A stretch of DNA of 11,853 nt from NCBI GenBank assembly GCA_043806395.1, contig JAZDHC010000228.1:1-11853 (forward strand), written 5' to 3'. The notes under the pieces were generated by a model. It saw only the letters and a list, made by a program, of their open reading frames with translations. It was not told the DNA's origin and made no database searches. This DNA is from CG2-30-40-21 sp043806395 (GTDB lineage Bacteria > UBA9089 > CG2-30-40-21). The position numbers were made by a program, and so were the translations under genes. This document shows, piece by piece, positions 1-6,249 of this stretch. How positions within the stretch are numbered: position 1 is the first letter of the stretch; each line of letters begins with the position of its first letter.

Positions 1-106
1 AATCCAAAAAATAGCAAAAAAATAGACCATAGAGAATGAAGATATATAAAAATTAGCCTTTTTACGAAAGAGTCAAAGAGCCATTTTTAAACATTTTGGT
101 TTATAA
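1..106. other. Left edge, no gene recognised
   Basis: AT-rich stretch before the recognisable transposase remnant. The frame that encodes the transposase is closed by TAA at 104-106. I cannot match the bases upstream of it to the N-terminal part of a transposase in any frame. It may be decayed insertion-sequence DNA or flanking DNA. Confidence 0.4.
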
Positions 107-649
107 ACAACAATCTCACCCAAAGGGTGCGAAATATGGGAATTTATTATTGCTCTCAAATATAAAGGGGAAGAAGAATATCGGTATCTTGTTGCCAGTG
201 ATATGAGTTGGAGAACGATGGATATTGTCCAAGCATATACCTTGCGGTGGCTTGTATAGGTTTTCTTTCAGGACTGGAAGTCATATGAAGGATGGGGACG
301 GTTGACCAAACAACCTGACGAAGAAGGATCTTGCAGGGGCTTGATCCTGAGTCTATTGGTAGATCACTGTCTCCTCCTTCACCCTGATCAACTTGCCCGA
401 TTAGAAAACAAACTGCCTGCTTGCACAGTGGGAAGCCTACAAGAAAAGATCAAGGCAGAAAGCTTGATTCAATCTATCAAGAAGATAGTTTTCTCTCCAA
501 ATGCTGAAGAGATTCTGAAAAAGTTGACCGAAACGGTAAAAGATTTGTTTGTATTAGCCTCTTCCAAAAAACATATGATTGGTCGAGATTTGGGACATTT
601 GGAACTAACTCCTGCATTGAAGCATAGAGCAGCATATTGTCTTGCTTAA
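107..649 (+). pseudogene. IS4-family (YREK) transposase remnant, truncated, internal amber codon
   Basis: This is the C-terminal part of a DDE transposase of the IS4 type, on the strand opposite to all other genes. One frame reads from about 107 to the TAA at 647-649. The IS4 signature Y-(2)-R-(3)-E-(6)-K can be placed exactly: Tyr at 236-238, Arg at 245-247, then TAG at 257-259 where the catalytic Glu belongs, then Lys at 278-280, with VFFQDWK between the stop and the Lys. Before the motif the frame reads EEEYRYLVASDMSWRTMDIV; after it come SYEGWGRLTKQ and a long helical tail. The N-terminal region carrying the first two catalytic aspartates is absent or unrecognisable. The stretch after the stop could start at TTG 302, but it is only the transposase tail and I do not treat it as a gene. 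A non-functional relic is the simplest reading. The exact insertion-sequence name is not known to me. Confidence 0.8.
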
Positions 650-765
650 ACCGATTCGGGGGTTCTTTGATAGCGTAGTGTTAAAAAAACTTGAACATCG
701 AGTGATATGATTCACAATCCTGAGCCCATGGAAGACAGAACAATTTATTCGATGCTAAAAGCCTG

Positions 766-784
766 TCGACAGGTTGTTACGGAA
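766..784 (+). repeat. Left arm of 19-bp inverted repeat
   Basis: The bases tcgacaggttgttacggaa match the reverse complement of 937-955 (tcgacaggctgttacggaa) at 18 of 19 positions. The arms point towards each other, 152 bp apart, and similarity stops sharply at both ends of each arm. The outer half of this arm is also half of the perfect palindrome at 762-773. Confidence 0.8.
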
Positions 785-795
785 CTAAAGTTGTC

Positions 796-892
796 GTAGG
801 GACAGGGCTCGTCCCTGTCCGTAAAACGCACCAAACGATCACAAATGTAACGAATAATCAACAGACGGACACCCACAAGGGGATGTCCCTAC
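796..892. repeat. MITE-like palindromic element, 97 bp
   Basis: The two ends form an imperfect inverted repeat of about 27 bp. gtagggaca at 796-804 pairs with tgtccctac at 884-892, and tgtccgt at 816-822 pairs with acggaca at 865-871; the segment between these matches differs. Each end also folds on itself: ggacaggg/ccctgtcc with a 5-nt loop at 800-820, and ggacaccc/ggg-a-tgtcc at 867-888. There is no coding potential inside. This type of short, self-complementary, GC-richer element in AT-rich DNA fits a non-autonomous mobile repeat. No clear target-site duplication is visible. Confidence 0.65.
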
Positions 893-933
893 AGAATACG
901 AACAACATATTGCATGTATTTCATGCCAAATTC

Positions 934-2127
934 CTATTCCGTAACAGCCTGTCGATGTTCCCTATTAACCTTTTTTCCTCTTTCCTCTATTAGCTCTACA
1001 TATAGTTTCTCGATTCTCTCCAATCTTGCCTTAAAGGAAAACCTTTCGCATATTATTTGCCTCCCCTGTTTTCCCATCTCCCTTGCCACATCCTTATTTT
1101 TCAGAAGATATATAATCTTTTCACTTAACCCCAAAGCATCTTGTGGCTGAAGAAGAAAACCATTTATTTCATTAGTAATTACCTCTCCATTTCCGCCAAC
1201 ATCTGTAGCTACAACAGGTATTTCCATAGCTTGAGACTCTAATAGTGTATTGGCAAGTCCCTCTGTTAATGAGGGAAGAGCAAACACATCAAGGCTATTA
1301 TAAATATTTTTAGTATCACTTTTTTGTCCTAAAAATATAACATTTTTTTCAATCCCCAAATGTTTTGCATAAGATTTCAGTTTATTTTCCTCTTGTTTTC
1401 TATATTCTTTACCTACAATTAAAAATTTCACCTCTGGAATCTCTTTTATTACTAATACTACAGCCTCTAACAGCGTATCTAACCCTTTTTCAGGCGATAT
1501 CCGTCCAATAGCTCCTACTAAGGGTGTATCTTCCTTCAATGAAAGTTCCCTTCTAATATCCTCTCTGCCTTCATATCTTCTCCACTCATCAATATCTATG
1601 GCATTATGAATAACCGTTATTTTATTCTCAAGAACACCTCTTTTAATCAGTTTATTTTTATTCGATTCGCATACTGCAATTACCCTGTCAAACATTTTTA
1701 TAGCATAAAAATCCAGCCAGTTATAACATTTATGCCTTATTAGGCTTACCCTCACATCAACCCATCCATGTGCTGTAGTAAGCAATATCAAATTTTTATT
1801 TATCTTACCAAGAAACCATCCTAAAATATTTGTTTTATACTCATGGGTATGGAGAATATCTATATTATATTTTTTTATTATCCTGTTTAAATAAACAAGA
1901 GCCTTAAAATCTATCTTTCCTCTCTCGTTTACCTCTATAAAATCTAAATTCATATCCTTAGCCATCTCTGTAATCTTAAATTCAACATCATCCGCACTTT
2001 TAAGATATACTACTTTTATATTGAATCGTTCCTTATCATGCTGCTTAGCAGATAAAAGAATTGTTTTATCTGGTCCACTTCCAGTAGCTTGGGTACTTCT
2101 AAATTCCATAATATTTATTTTTCTCAT
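934..2127 (-). CDS. GT4-family glycosyltransferase (GT-B fold)
   Basis: A 397-residue cytoplasmic glycosyltransferase that probably adds one sugar to a lipid-linked polysaccharide repeat unit; donor and acceptor cannot be told from sequence. The N-terminal domain has MEFRSTQATGSGPDKTIL at about 7-24, the glycine-rich acceptor-side loop typical of this group, and ILHTHEYKTN at 91-100. The C-terminal nucleotide-sugar domain has GAIGRISPEKG at 205-215 and the E-x7-E pair (E289, E297) in SLTEGLANTLLES, followed by VVATDVGGNGE. The ATG at 2125-2127 is preceded by gggagaga, a good ribosome site. It lies last in the gene series, 242 bp downstream of the previous glycosyltransferase, so it may have its own promoter. 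The C-terminus is odd: after the natural-looking ending LIEERGKK, the last residues (HRQAVTE) are encoded by the right arm of an inverted repeat, suggesting a replaced or extended tail. Confidence 0.9.
   Translation of the reverse strand: MRKINIMEFRSTQATGSGPDKTILLSAKQHDKERFNIKVVYLKSADDVEFKITEMAKDMNLDFIEVNERGKIDFKALVYLNRIIKKYNIDILHTHEYKTNILGWFLGKINKNLILLTTAHGWVDVRVSLIRHKCYNWLDFYAIKMFDRVIAVCESNKNKLIKRGVLENKITVIHNAIDIDEWRRYEGREDIRRELSLKEDTPLVGAIGRISPEKGLDTLLEAVVLVIKEIPEVKFLIVGKEYRKQEENKLKSYAKHLGIEKNVIFLGQKSDTKNIYNSLDVFALPSLTEGLANTLLESQAMEIPVVATDVGGNGEVITNEINGFLLQPQDALGLSEKIIYLLKNKDVAREMGKQGRQIICERFSFKARLERIEKLYVELIEERGKKVNREHRQAVTE
937..955 (-). repeat. Right arm of 19-bp inverted repeat, inside the glycosyltransferase 3' end
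   Basis: Partner of the arm at 766-784, with 18 of 19 bases identical in inverted orientation. It lies within the last codons of the glycosyltransferase gene and encodes its final residues, with the stop codon (934-936) immediately beyond. Read on the plus strand, the opposite arm encodes the similar peptide RQVVTE in an open frame. Both arms therefore supply a similar ending to a frame entering from outside. Confidence 0.75.
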
Positions 2128-2369
2128 TTTATCTCTCCCTGTATAATTTCATATAAATAACGAGAAGCCTCTTCAGCCCATAATTAACTTTACATATGCC
2201 ACCAAGACACCAAGAAAGACAAAAATTAAATCAACACTTTATGTAACTTTGAACCTTCGTGCTTTTGTGGCAAATTAAATGTCAACTATTTTAGTAGAGA
2301 GTAATTCTCTTAATTTGTGTCTCATTTGTGTTTATTCGTGGTTATTTTTTTGAACCATGCCACTTTTTT
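2128..2369. other. 242-bp intergenic region with repeat-like sequence
   Basis: Spacer between two minus-strand glycosyltransferase genes in a locus where most genes overlap or abut. It has no plausible open reading frame. It holds an imperfect inverted pair at 2198-2271 (listed separately). It also has a TG-rich stretch at 2311-2343 in which atttgtgt occurs twice, followed by attcgtgg, similar in style to the first repeat. A promoter for the downstream gene could lie here, but I see no convincing -35/-10 pair. Confidence 0.55.
2198..2271. repeat. Imperfect inverted repeat (gccaccaagacaccaaga / ccttcgtgcttttgtggc)
   Basis: The bases 2198-2215 match the reverse complement of 2254-2271 at about 13 of 18 positions, with 38 bp of AT-rich DNA between. 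The wording of these arms (ccaccaagacaccaag and cgtgcttttgtggc) resembles dispersed intergenic repeats I associate with genomes of uncultured bacteria. That association is from memory; whether it is dispersed in this genome cannot be seen from one window. Confidence 0.5.
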
Positions 2370-3620
2370 CTATTCAGTTGAGGAGAGGAATGTAGGTTTT
2401 ACAAAGGTTTCACATACCTTTATAAAATCTTCTACCACTTTTTCCCAGCGAAAATGTTCATAAACATATTGACAAGCTCTCTCCCCAATATGTTTTCGCT
2501 CTTTAGGATCTCTCAACAACTTAACAACTTGAGATGCAAATTGTTCTGTTTCATCAGCAAAAAGAATATGTTCTCCATGAATTAACGGTAACCCTTCGGC
2601 TCCAATTGATGTAGAAACAATTGCTTTTCCCATGGCCATTGCTTCATATATCTTTATACGTGTTCCTCCACCAATACGGATAGGGACAATAAAAACTGCA
2701 CTTTCAGCAATATACTGTCTCGTATCTTTCACCCAACCTGTAATTTCTATATCATGGAAATTTTGTACAAATTTTTGAAATTTTGGCGAAGGGTTTTTCC
2801 CCACTATTATCAACCGTATATTTGGCTCTTTATTTTTTATTAAGGGAAATATTTCTTTAATAAAATAAAACATAGCATCTTCATTGGGGAGCCAATCCAT
2901 TGTACCTACATAGACCAGTTGCTTTTTTTCTTCTACATTTTTCATGGGGAAATAATAATCTGTATCTACTCCAGGGGAAACAGGATAAACATTATTTATA
3001 CCAAACCATTCTTTCATCCGTTTTTTTTCTTCTTCTGACATAGCAATAACTGCATCAAATCGAGAAAGCATTTTTTTTTCATAATAAAACATCTTTTTAT
3101 ACTGCAACCACCAAAATAACTTTGAAAACAGATCTGTTGATTCGTCTAAATGACGTTTAGCAATAATTGTCTCTACATTATGTTGACAAAGCAATACAGG
3201 AATATTTTGAACTTTCCTGAAATTAAGGGTTGATTGCATAAAATCACAAACAGCTATATCATATTCACCTATAGCCAATTCATTTAATACAGCTTGTTCT
3301 AATTCAGGGGAGTAATCATTCAATACTGTTATCGGATATCGTGAAAAAGATTTTTTAAATATTTTCCAATAAAATTCTTTTGTAAATCGTTTAGTCTCTA
3401 TCCATGGAACTGAAATAAACTTATCACATAGAGAAAACATTTTGTTAACATACTGACCATCTTTAGAAAATTCTACATTACTTATTACTGTTAAAAAAAA
3501 CCTTTTTTTTAACTGCTCCAAAATTTTACCCGTACGAATAGTCCCTCCAGTATCCATAGGAAATAAAAATCGTTGCGAAAGAAATATAATTTTCAAAGGC
3601 TTGCCATTATTTTTAACCAT
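2370..3620 (-). CDS. GT4-family glycosyltransferase, loosely Stp1-like
   Basis: A 416-residue GT-B glycosyltransferase expected to act in the cytoplasm on the glycan repeat unit. The N-terminal domain starts IIFLSQRFLFPMDTGGTIRT (11-30), a glycine-containing loop near the N-terminus. The middle holds CQHNVE (145-150) and PVSPGVDTDYY (213-223). The donor-binding half has LVYVGTMDWLPNEDA (235-249) and GGGTRIKIYEAMAMGKAIV (317-335), where E326 is at the usual acidic position. The overall plan recalls the sugar transferases called stp1 in exosortase A-associated loci, but the match is by eye. The ATG follows aaggaaaggaaagataa, a strong ribosome site. The gene is isolated by 126 bp upstream and 242 bp downstream. 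It carries several runs of eight or nine A or T, including a symmetric A8-cc-T8 block at 3490-3513, so slipped-strand frameshifts are conceivable. Confidence 0.88.
   Translation of the reverse strand: MVKNNGKPLKIIFLSQRFLFPMDTGGTIRTGKILEQLKKRFFLTVISNVEFSKDGQYVNKMFSLCDKFISVPWIETKRFTKEFYWKIFKKSFSRYPITVLNDYSPELEQAVLNELAIGEYDIAVCDFMQSTLNFRKVQNIPVLLCQHNVETIIAKRHLDESTDLFSKLFWWLQYKKMFYYEKKMLSRFDAVIAMSEEEKKRMKEWFGINNVYPVSPGVDTDYYFPMKNVEEKKQLVYVGTMDWLPNEDAMFYFIKEIFPLIKNKEPNIRLIIVGKNPSPKFQKFVQNFHDIEITGWVKDTRQYIAESAVFIVPIRIGGGTRIKIYEAMAMGKAIVSTSIGAEGLPLIHGEHILFADETEQFASQVVKLLRDPKERKHIGERACQYVYEHFRWEKVVEDFIKVCETFVKPTFLSSTE
3490..3513. repeat. Perfect AT palindrome inside a glycosyltransferase gene
   Basis: The block is gtt, eight A, cc, eight T, aac: 11-bp perfect arms with a 2-bp centre. 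It lies in the coding region and translates on the minus strand as part of LKKRFFLTV. It may simply follow from lysine and phenylalanine codons in an AT-rich genome. Confidence 0.7.
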
Positions 3621-3746
3621 TTATCTTTCCTTTCCTTTATTTTTTTGACCTGAACAATTAGAAATTAAACAGTTAATTCCCAATTCAAATCTATCGTTTT
3701 CTTAAAAATCTGGACGGTGTCTTGCTTTACCGTGAATTGTAATTTT
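3621..3746. promoter_or_regulatory. 126-bp spacer, possible promoter region for the 2370-3620 gene
   Basis: This is the only sizeable gap between the packed operon on the right and the two glycosyltransferase genes on the left. It has short inverted pairs (acggt 3714-3718 with accgt 3729-3733; caattca 3681-3687 with tgaattg 3733-3739), but none looks like a terminator with a T-tract. On the minus strand, ttgaat and ttaatt elements occur but their spacing is poor. The regulatory role is inferred from position only. Confidence 0.25.
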
Positions 3747-4289
3747 TCATTCAATGATTAAGCTACTTTTCCTCCTGACAATCCTTCCCGGGACACCAAC
3801 CACTACACAATTATCCGGGATGGATTCAATTACTACAGCATTAGCCCCTATCTGACAATTGCTACCAATGGTAATATCCCCAAGTATTTTAGCCCCAGCA
3901 CCAATAAAAACATTGTTGCCAATCCAGGGAGCTTTCAATGGATTCCCCCTATCTCCAATGGTTACCCCTTGATGAAGCGTACAGTTCTCTCCAATCGTTG
4001 CTGCAGAATGAATAATAATTCCCCCAAAATGATGGATGCGTAACCCCTTACCAATCTTTACTCCAGCGGGAATGGAAATTCCTGTAGTAATTTCAATAAA
4101 CCTCTCAAGTAAAAATCGTAAGGGATGAATGGGGACATTCTTTAGCATACACCATCTTGCAAACCTATATACCAAAATAGCCTGAAATCCCTGAGACAAA
4201 AGGGCACTAATCAACATCCTTGTTTTACCTCGCTGCTCTCCTTCTGCAGAGGTCATCCTTTTAAGATCAGCCTTAATATTATAAAACAT
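3747..4289 (-). CDS. WcaB/CysE-like hexapeptide-repeat O-acetyltransferase
   Basis: A 180-residue left-handed beta-helix acyltransferase that probably transfers acetyl from acetyl-CoA to a sugar hydroxyl of the glycan. After a helical N-terminal part (about 1-65) come hexapeptide repeats from ISIPAGVKIGKG (71-82) through IGSNCQIGANAVV (141-153). The His pair at 86-87 (RIHHFGG) lies where serine acetyltransferases have their catalytic His. The segment IGDRGNPLKAPWIGN (111-125) and the ending IPDNCVVVGVPGRIV resemble the colanic-acid acetyltransferase WcaB more than CysE, and the second CysE-type histidine (in the DRHPKI stretch) is not evident. Its place in a glycan operon, 20 bp after the amidotransferase gene, supports a sugar acetyltransferase over cysteine biosynthesis. 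The ATG has ggaaggtaggt just upstream. Substrate and position of acetylation are unknown. Confidence 0.82.
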   Translation of the reverse strand: MFYNIKADLKRMTSAEGEQRGKTRMLISALLSQGFQAILVYRFARWCMLKNVPIHPLRFLLERFIEITTGISIPAGVKIGKGLRIHHFGGIIIHSAATIGENCTLHQGVTIGDRGNPLKAPWIGNNVFIGAGAKILGDITIGSNCQIGANAVVIESIPDNCVVVGVPGRIVRRKSSLIIE

Positions 4290-4309
4290 ACCTACCTTCC
4301 CTCACCATC

Positions 4310-6244
4310 TTAATCTGCAGACTTGCTCCACTTCTTTATAAACCCCTGCTCCCCCTCAATAAAATACCGATACCACATCTCAAACACCAACAGCTCCCAT
4401 ATTCGTGTGGTATGATCTGCTACCTTTTCCTGATGATTTTTCCACATTTTTTCAACATAATTAGGGTTGAAATATCCCCTTTGCCGTGTCTTTGAATCAA
4501 AGAGGATATCTTCAGCAAACCCCTTTAATTCTCCCCTGAGCCATCCAACAAGCGGTGGTTCAAATCCTTGTTTCCTCTTTTCTATAACATCCATGGGAAC
4601 AAGTTTTGAAATAGCCTTTTTAAGGATATATTTTGTATTCCTTCCTGTCGTTCCCTTGATCTTAAATCTCTCTGGTATTCTTCCGACAAAATCCATCAAT
4701 TCTTTATCAAGAAATGGCTTAACTGTTTCCAATCCTACTGCCATACTTGCCCTGTCCACCTTTGTCATCAGATTATCCATCAAAAATGTCTTTACATCTA
4801 CATAAAAGATTTTATCCAGAAAATCTATAGCTGTAGTTTTTTTGAAAAAACCTTCAGAAACACCTAATGCACAAGACATTTCCTGACTTTTGCGAAGATC
4901 GTTTATATACAATTCCCTTTTAACATCCTCTGTAAAATAAGCCCCACGAATTCCAAACTCTTTTTCTAAAGGATATGACTCCATCTTTATAAGCCTTTTT
5001 ATTCTATCCAGATTACTTTTATCCACCACATCTAATGGGAAATTGTGAGTAATTGCAGCCAGTATAGTTGTTCTTAAAAAGTCTGGAATAGGCAATCGTT
5101 TTCTTCTTATCTGCTCTTTTAGATGATGACCACTCCCCCCAAGGAGTTGATCTGGACCATCCCCGGTAAAAACAGCCTTAACATGTTCCTTAGTTGCCTT
5201 TGAGCCATAATATGTAGGAATGGCTGAGGCATCAGCAAATGGTTCATCATAATGCCATACAAAATCCGGCAACATGGATAATGCCATTTCTGTGGTTACC
5301 TCTACCTCATGGTGTTCTGTACCAAAATGCTCGGCAACAATTCGAGCATAAGGAAATTCACTGAATTCTTCCTCCTTAAACCCTACAACAAAGGTTTTGA
5401 GTGGACGGTCAAGCATGGCACTTAACATGCCTACAATCGTACTTGAATCTGTTCCCCCACTTAAAAAAGCTCCAAATGAAATATCTTTAACCCGTGCCAA
5501 CCTGGTTTGCACAGAGTTCTTTATCAATTCATATAAATGTTCGGCACAATAAGATTCAGACTTTTCTGGGACTCCATACCTGAAATCCCAATATTCTGAT
5601 ACAAGGGTCTTGCCATTAGAACAAACAAGAAAACACCCGGGCTCTAATTTTTTTACCCCCTTCAGTATACAATAATCAGCAGGGATATAACTATAGGTCA
5701 GGAATACATCCAATGCCTCCATTGAAACCTCTGGCTTTATTTCATCACATTCCAATATTGATTTAAGTTCTGAGCCAAATACAATCCTTTTATCCTCTAA
5801 AAGATAATACAAGGGTTTTTGTCCTGCATGATCCCTTGCCAATAGAAGCTTTTTTTGCTTATTATCCCATAAGGCAAAGGCAAAGGTGCCCTCTAATTTA
5901 GCTACACAATTATCCCCAAGTTCTTCATAAAGATGCACAATAATTTCAGCAGAGCTATTTGTAAAAACACTATGCCCTTTTTTAACAACAAAATCCTTTA
6001 TGTCAACATAATTCCAAATTTCTCCATCAAGCACCACACAAATAGATTTATCTTCATTATAAACAGGCTGCTGGACGCTGTCTGCCACATAGAGACAATT
6101 CACCCCAAGACTAAGATTATTATTTACGAATATCCCTTCATAATCAGAACCTCGATGTTTCATTACAGATGACATCCTTTTGACAATATTCTCGTTCACC
6201 TTTTTTTCTCTATCAAAATTAAGCACACCACATATTGAACCCAT
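4310..6244 (-). CDS. Asparagine-synthase-like amidotransferase with degenerate glutaminase domain
   Basis: A 644-residue protein with the two-domain plan of glutamine-hydrolysing asparagine synthase (AsnB): class-II glutaminase fold (about 1-200) and ATP-pyrophosphatase synthetase domain (about 230-600). The synthetase PP-loop SGGTDSS is at 262-268, the conserved DEPFADASAIPTYY at 333-346, and GDGPDQLLGG at 361-370, where most relatives have G-[ED]-G-x-D-E. The glutaminase half is unusual. The protein begins MGSICGVLNFD where active enzymes begin MCGIAG, so the N-terminal nucleophile Cys is Gly. The arginine of the usual RL-S-I segment is Cys50, NGEIYN is DGEIWN (D73), and the Asp of S-D-x-E is Ser98. 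The start is firm: ggaggt lies 7 nt before the ATG. In glycan loci such proteins are thought to amidate uronic acids or related groups; here ammonia or another amine may be the nitrogen source. The gene starts 5 bp after the deacetylase stop. Confidence 0.88.
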   Translation of the reverse strand: MGSICGVLNFDREKKVNENIVKRMSSVMKHRGSDYEGIFVNNNLSLGVNCLYVADSVQQPVYNEDKSICVVLDGEIWNYVDIKDFVVKKGHSVFTNSSAEIIVHLYEELGDNCVAKLEGTFAFALWDNKQKKLLLARDHAGQKPLYYLLEDKRIVFGSELKSILECDEIKPEVSMEALDVFLTYSYIPADYCILKGVKKLEPGCFLVCSNGKTLVSEYWDFRYGVPEKSESYCAEHLYELIKNSVQTRLARVKDISFGAFLSGGTDSSTIVGMLSAMLDRPLKTFVVGFKEEEFSEFPYARIVAEHFGTEHHEVEVTTEMALSMLPDFVWHYDEPFADASAIPTYYGSKATKEHVKAVFTGDGPDQLLGGSGHHLKEQIRRKRLPIPDFLRTTILAAITHNFPLDVVDKSNLDRIKRLIKMESYPLEKEFGIRGAYFTEDVKRELYINDLRKSQEMSCALGVSEGFFKKTTAIDFLDKIFYVDVKTFLMDNLMTKVDRASMAVGLETVKPFLDKELMDFVGRIPERFKIKGTTGRNTKYILKKAISKLVPMDVIEKRKQGFEPPLVGWLRGELKGFAEDILFDSKTRQRGYFNPNYVEKMWKNHQEKVADHTTRIWELLVFEMWYRYFIEGEQGFIKKWSKSAD

Positions 6245-6249
6245 TTTAT

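Larger units (their letters stand above)
650..933. other. 284-bp non-coding junction between IS relic and glycosyltransferase
   Basis: Convergent intergenic region between the plus-strand transposase relic and the minus-strand glycosyltransferase. It holds a 12-bp perfect palindrome (cctgtcgacagg, 762-773), the left arm of a 19-bp inverted repeat and a 97-bp MITE-like element, listed separately. No T-tract-backed terminator is evident, though the GC-rich hairpin at 800-820 could slow polymerase from either side. A 23-codon open frame at 728-799 is not supported as a gene. Confidence 0.6.

Noticed and set aside
257..259. Programmed stop-codon readthrough or pyrrolysine-type recoding at TAG
   Set aside because: The N-terminal catalytic part is also missing, so a simple nonsense mutation in a dead insertion sequence is the better explanation.
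302..649. Open frame on the plus strand that could be read as a separate 115-residue gene
   Set aside because: It continues in frame from the transposase motif upstream across the TAG at 257-259; the TTG at 302 has no ribosome site and falls inside conserved transposase sequence. It is the tail of the relic.
728..799. Short 23-codon open frame (MEDRTIYSMLKACRQ...) ending in the MITE-like element
   Set aside because: No ribosome site, very short, and its stop codon comes from the repeat element. Perhaps a leftover gene end, but not supportable as a gene.
3714..3733. acggt...accgt hairpin as a terminator after the acetyltransferase gene
   Set aside because: Only 5 bp of stem, a 10-nt loop and no T-tract on the minus strand; below what I would call a terminator.
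3747..4289. Serine O-acetyltransferase (cysE) of cysteine biosynthesis
   Set aside because: The fold is shared, but the N-terminal domain is short, one CysE active-site histidine is not evident, and the sequence around 111-125 and the operon context fit a glycan acetyltransferase.
4467..4805. Open frames antisense to the amidotransferase, deacetylase and ligase genes on the plus strand (also 914-1150, 5933-6172, 6702-6914 and 9452-9841)
   Set aside because: They lie opposite well-supported genes, have no family motifs and are explained by the AT-rich codon use of the minus-strand genes.
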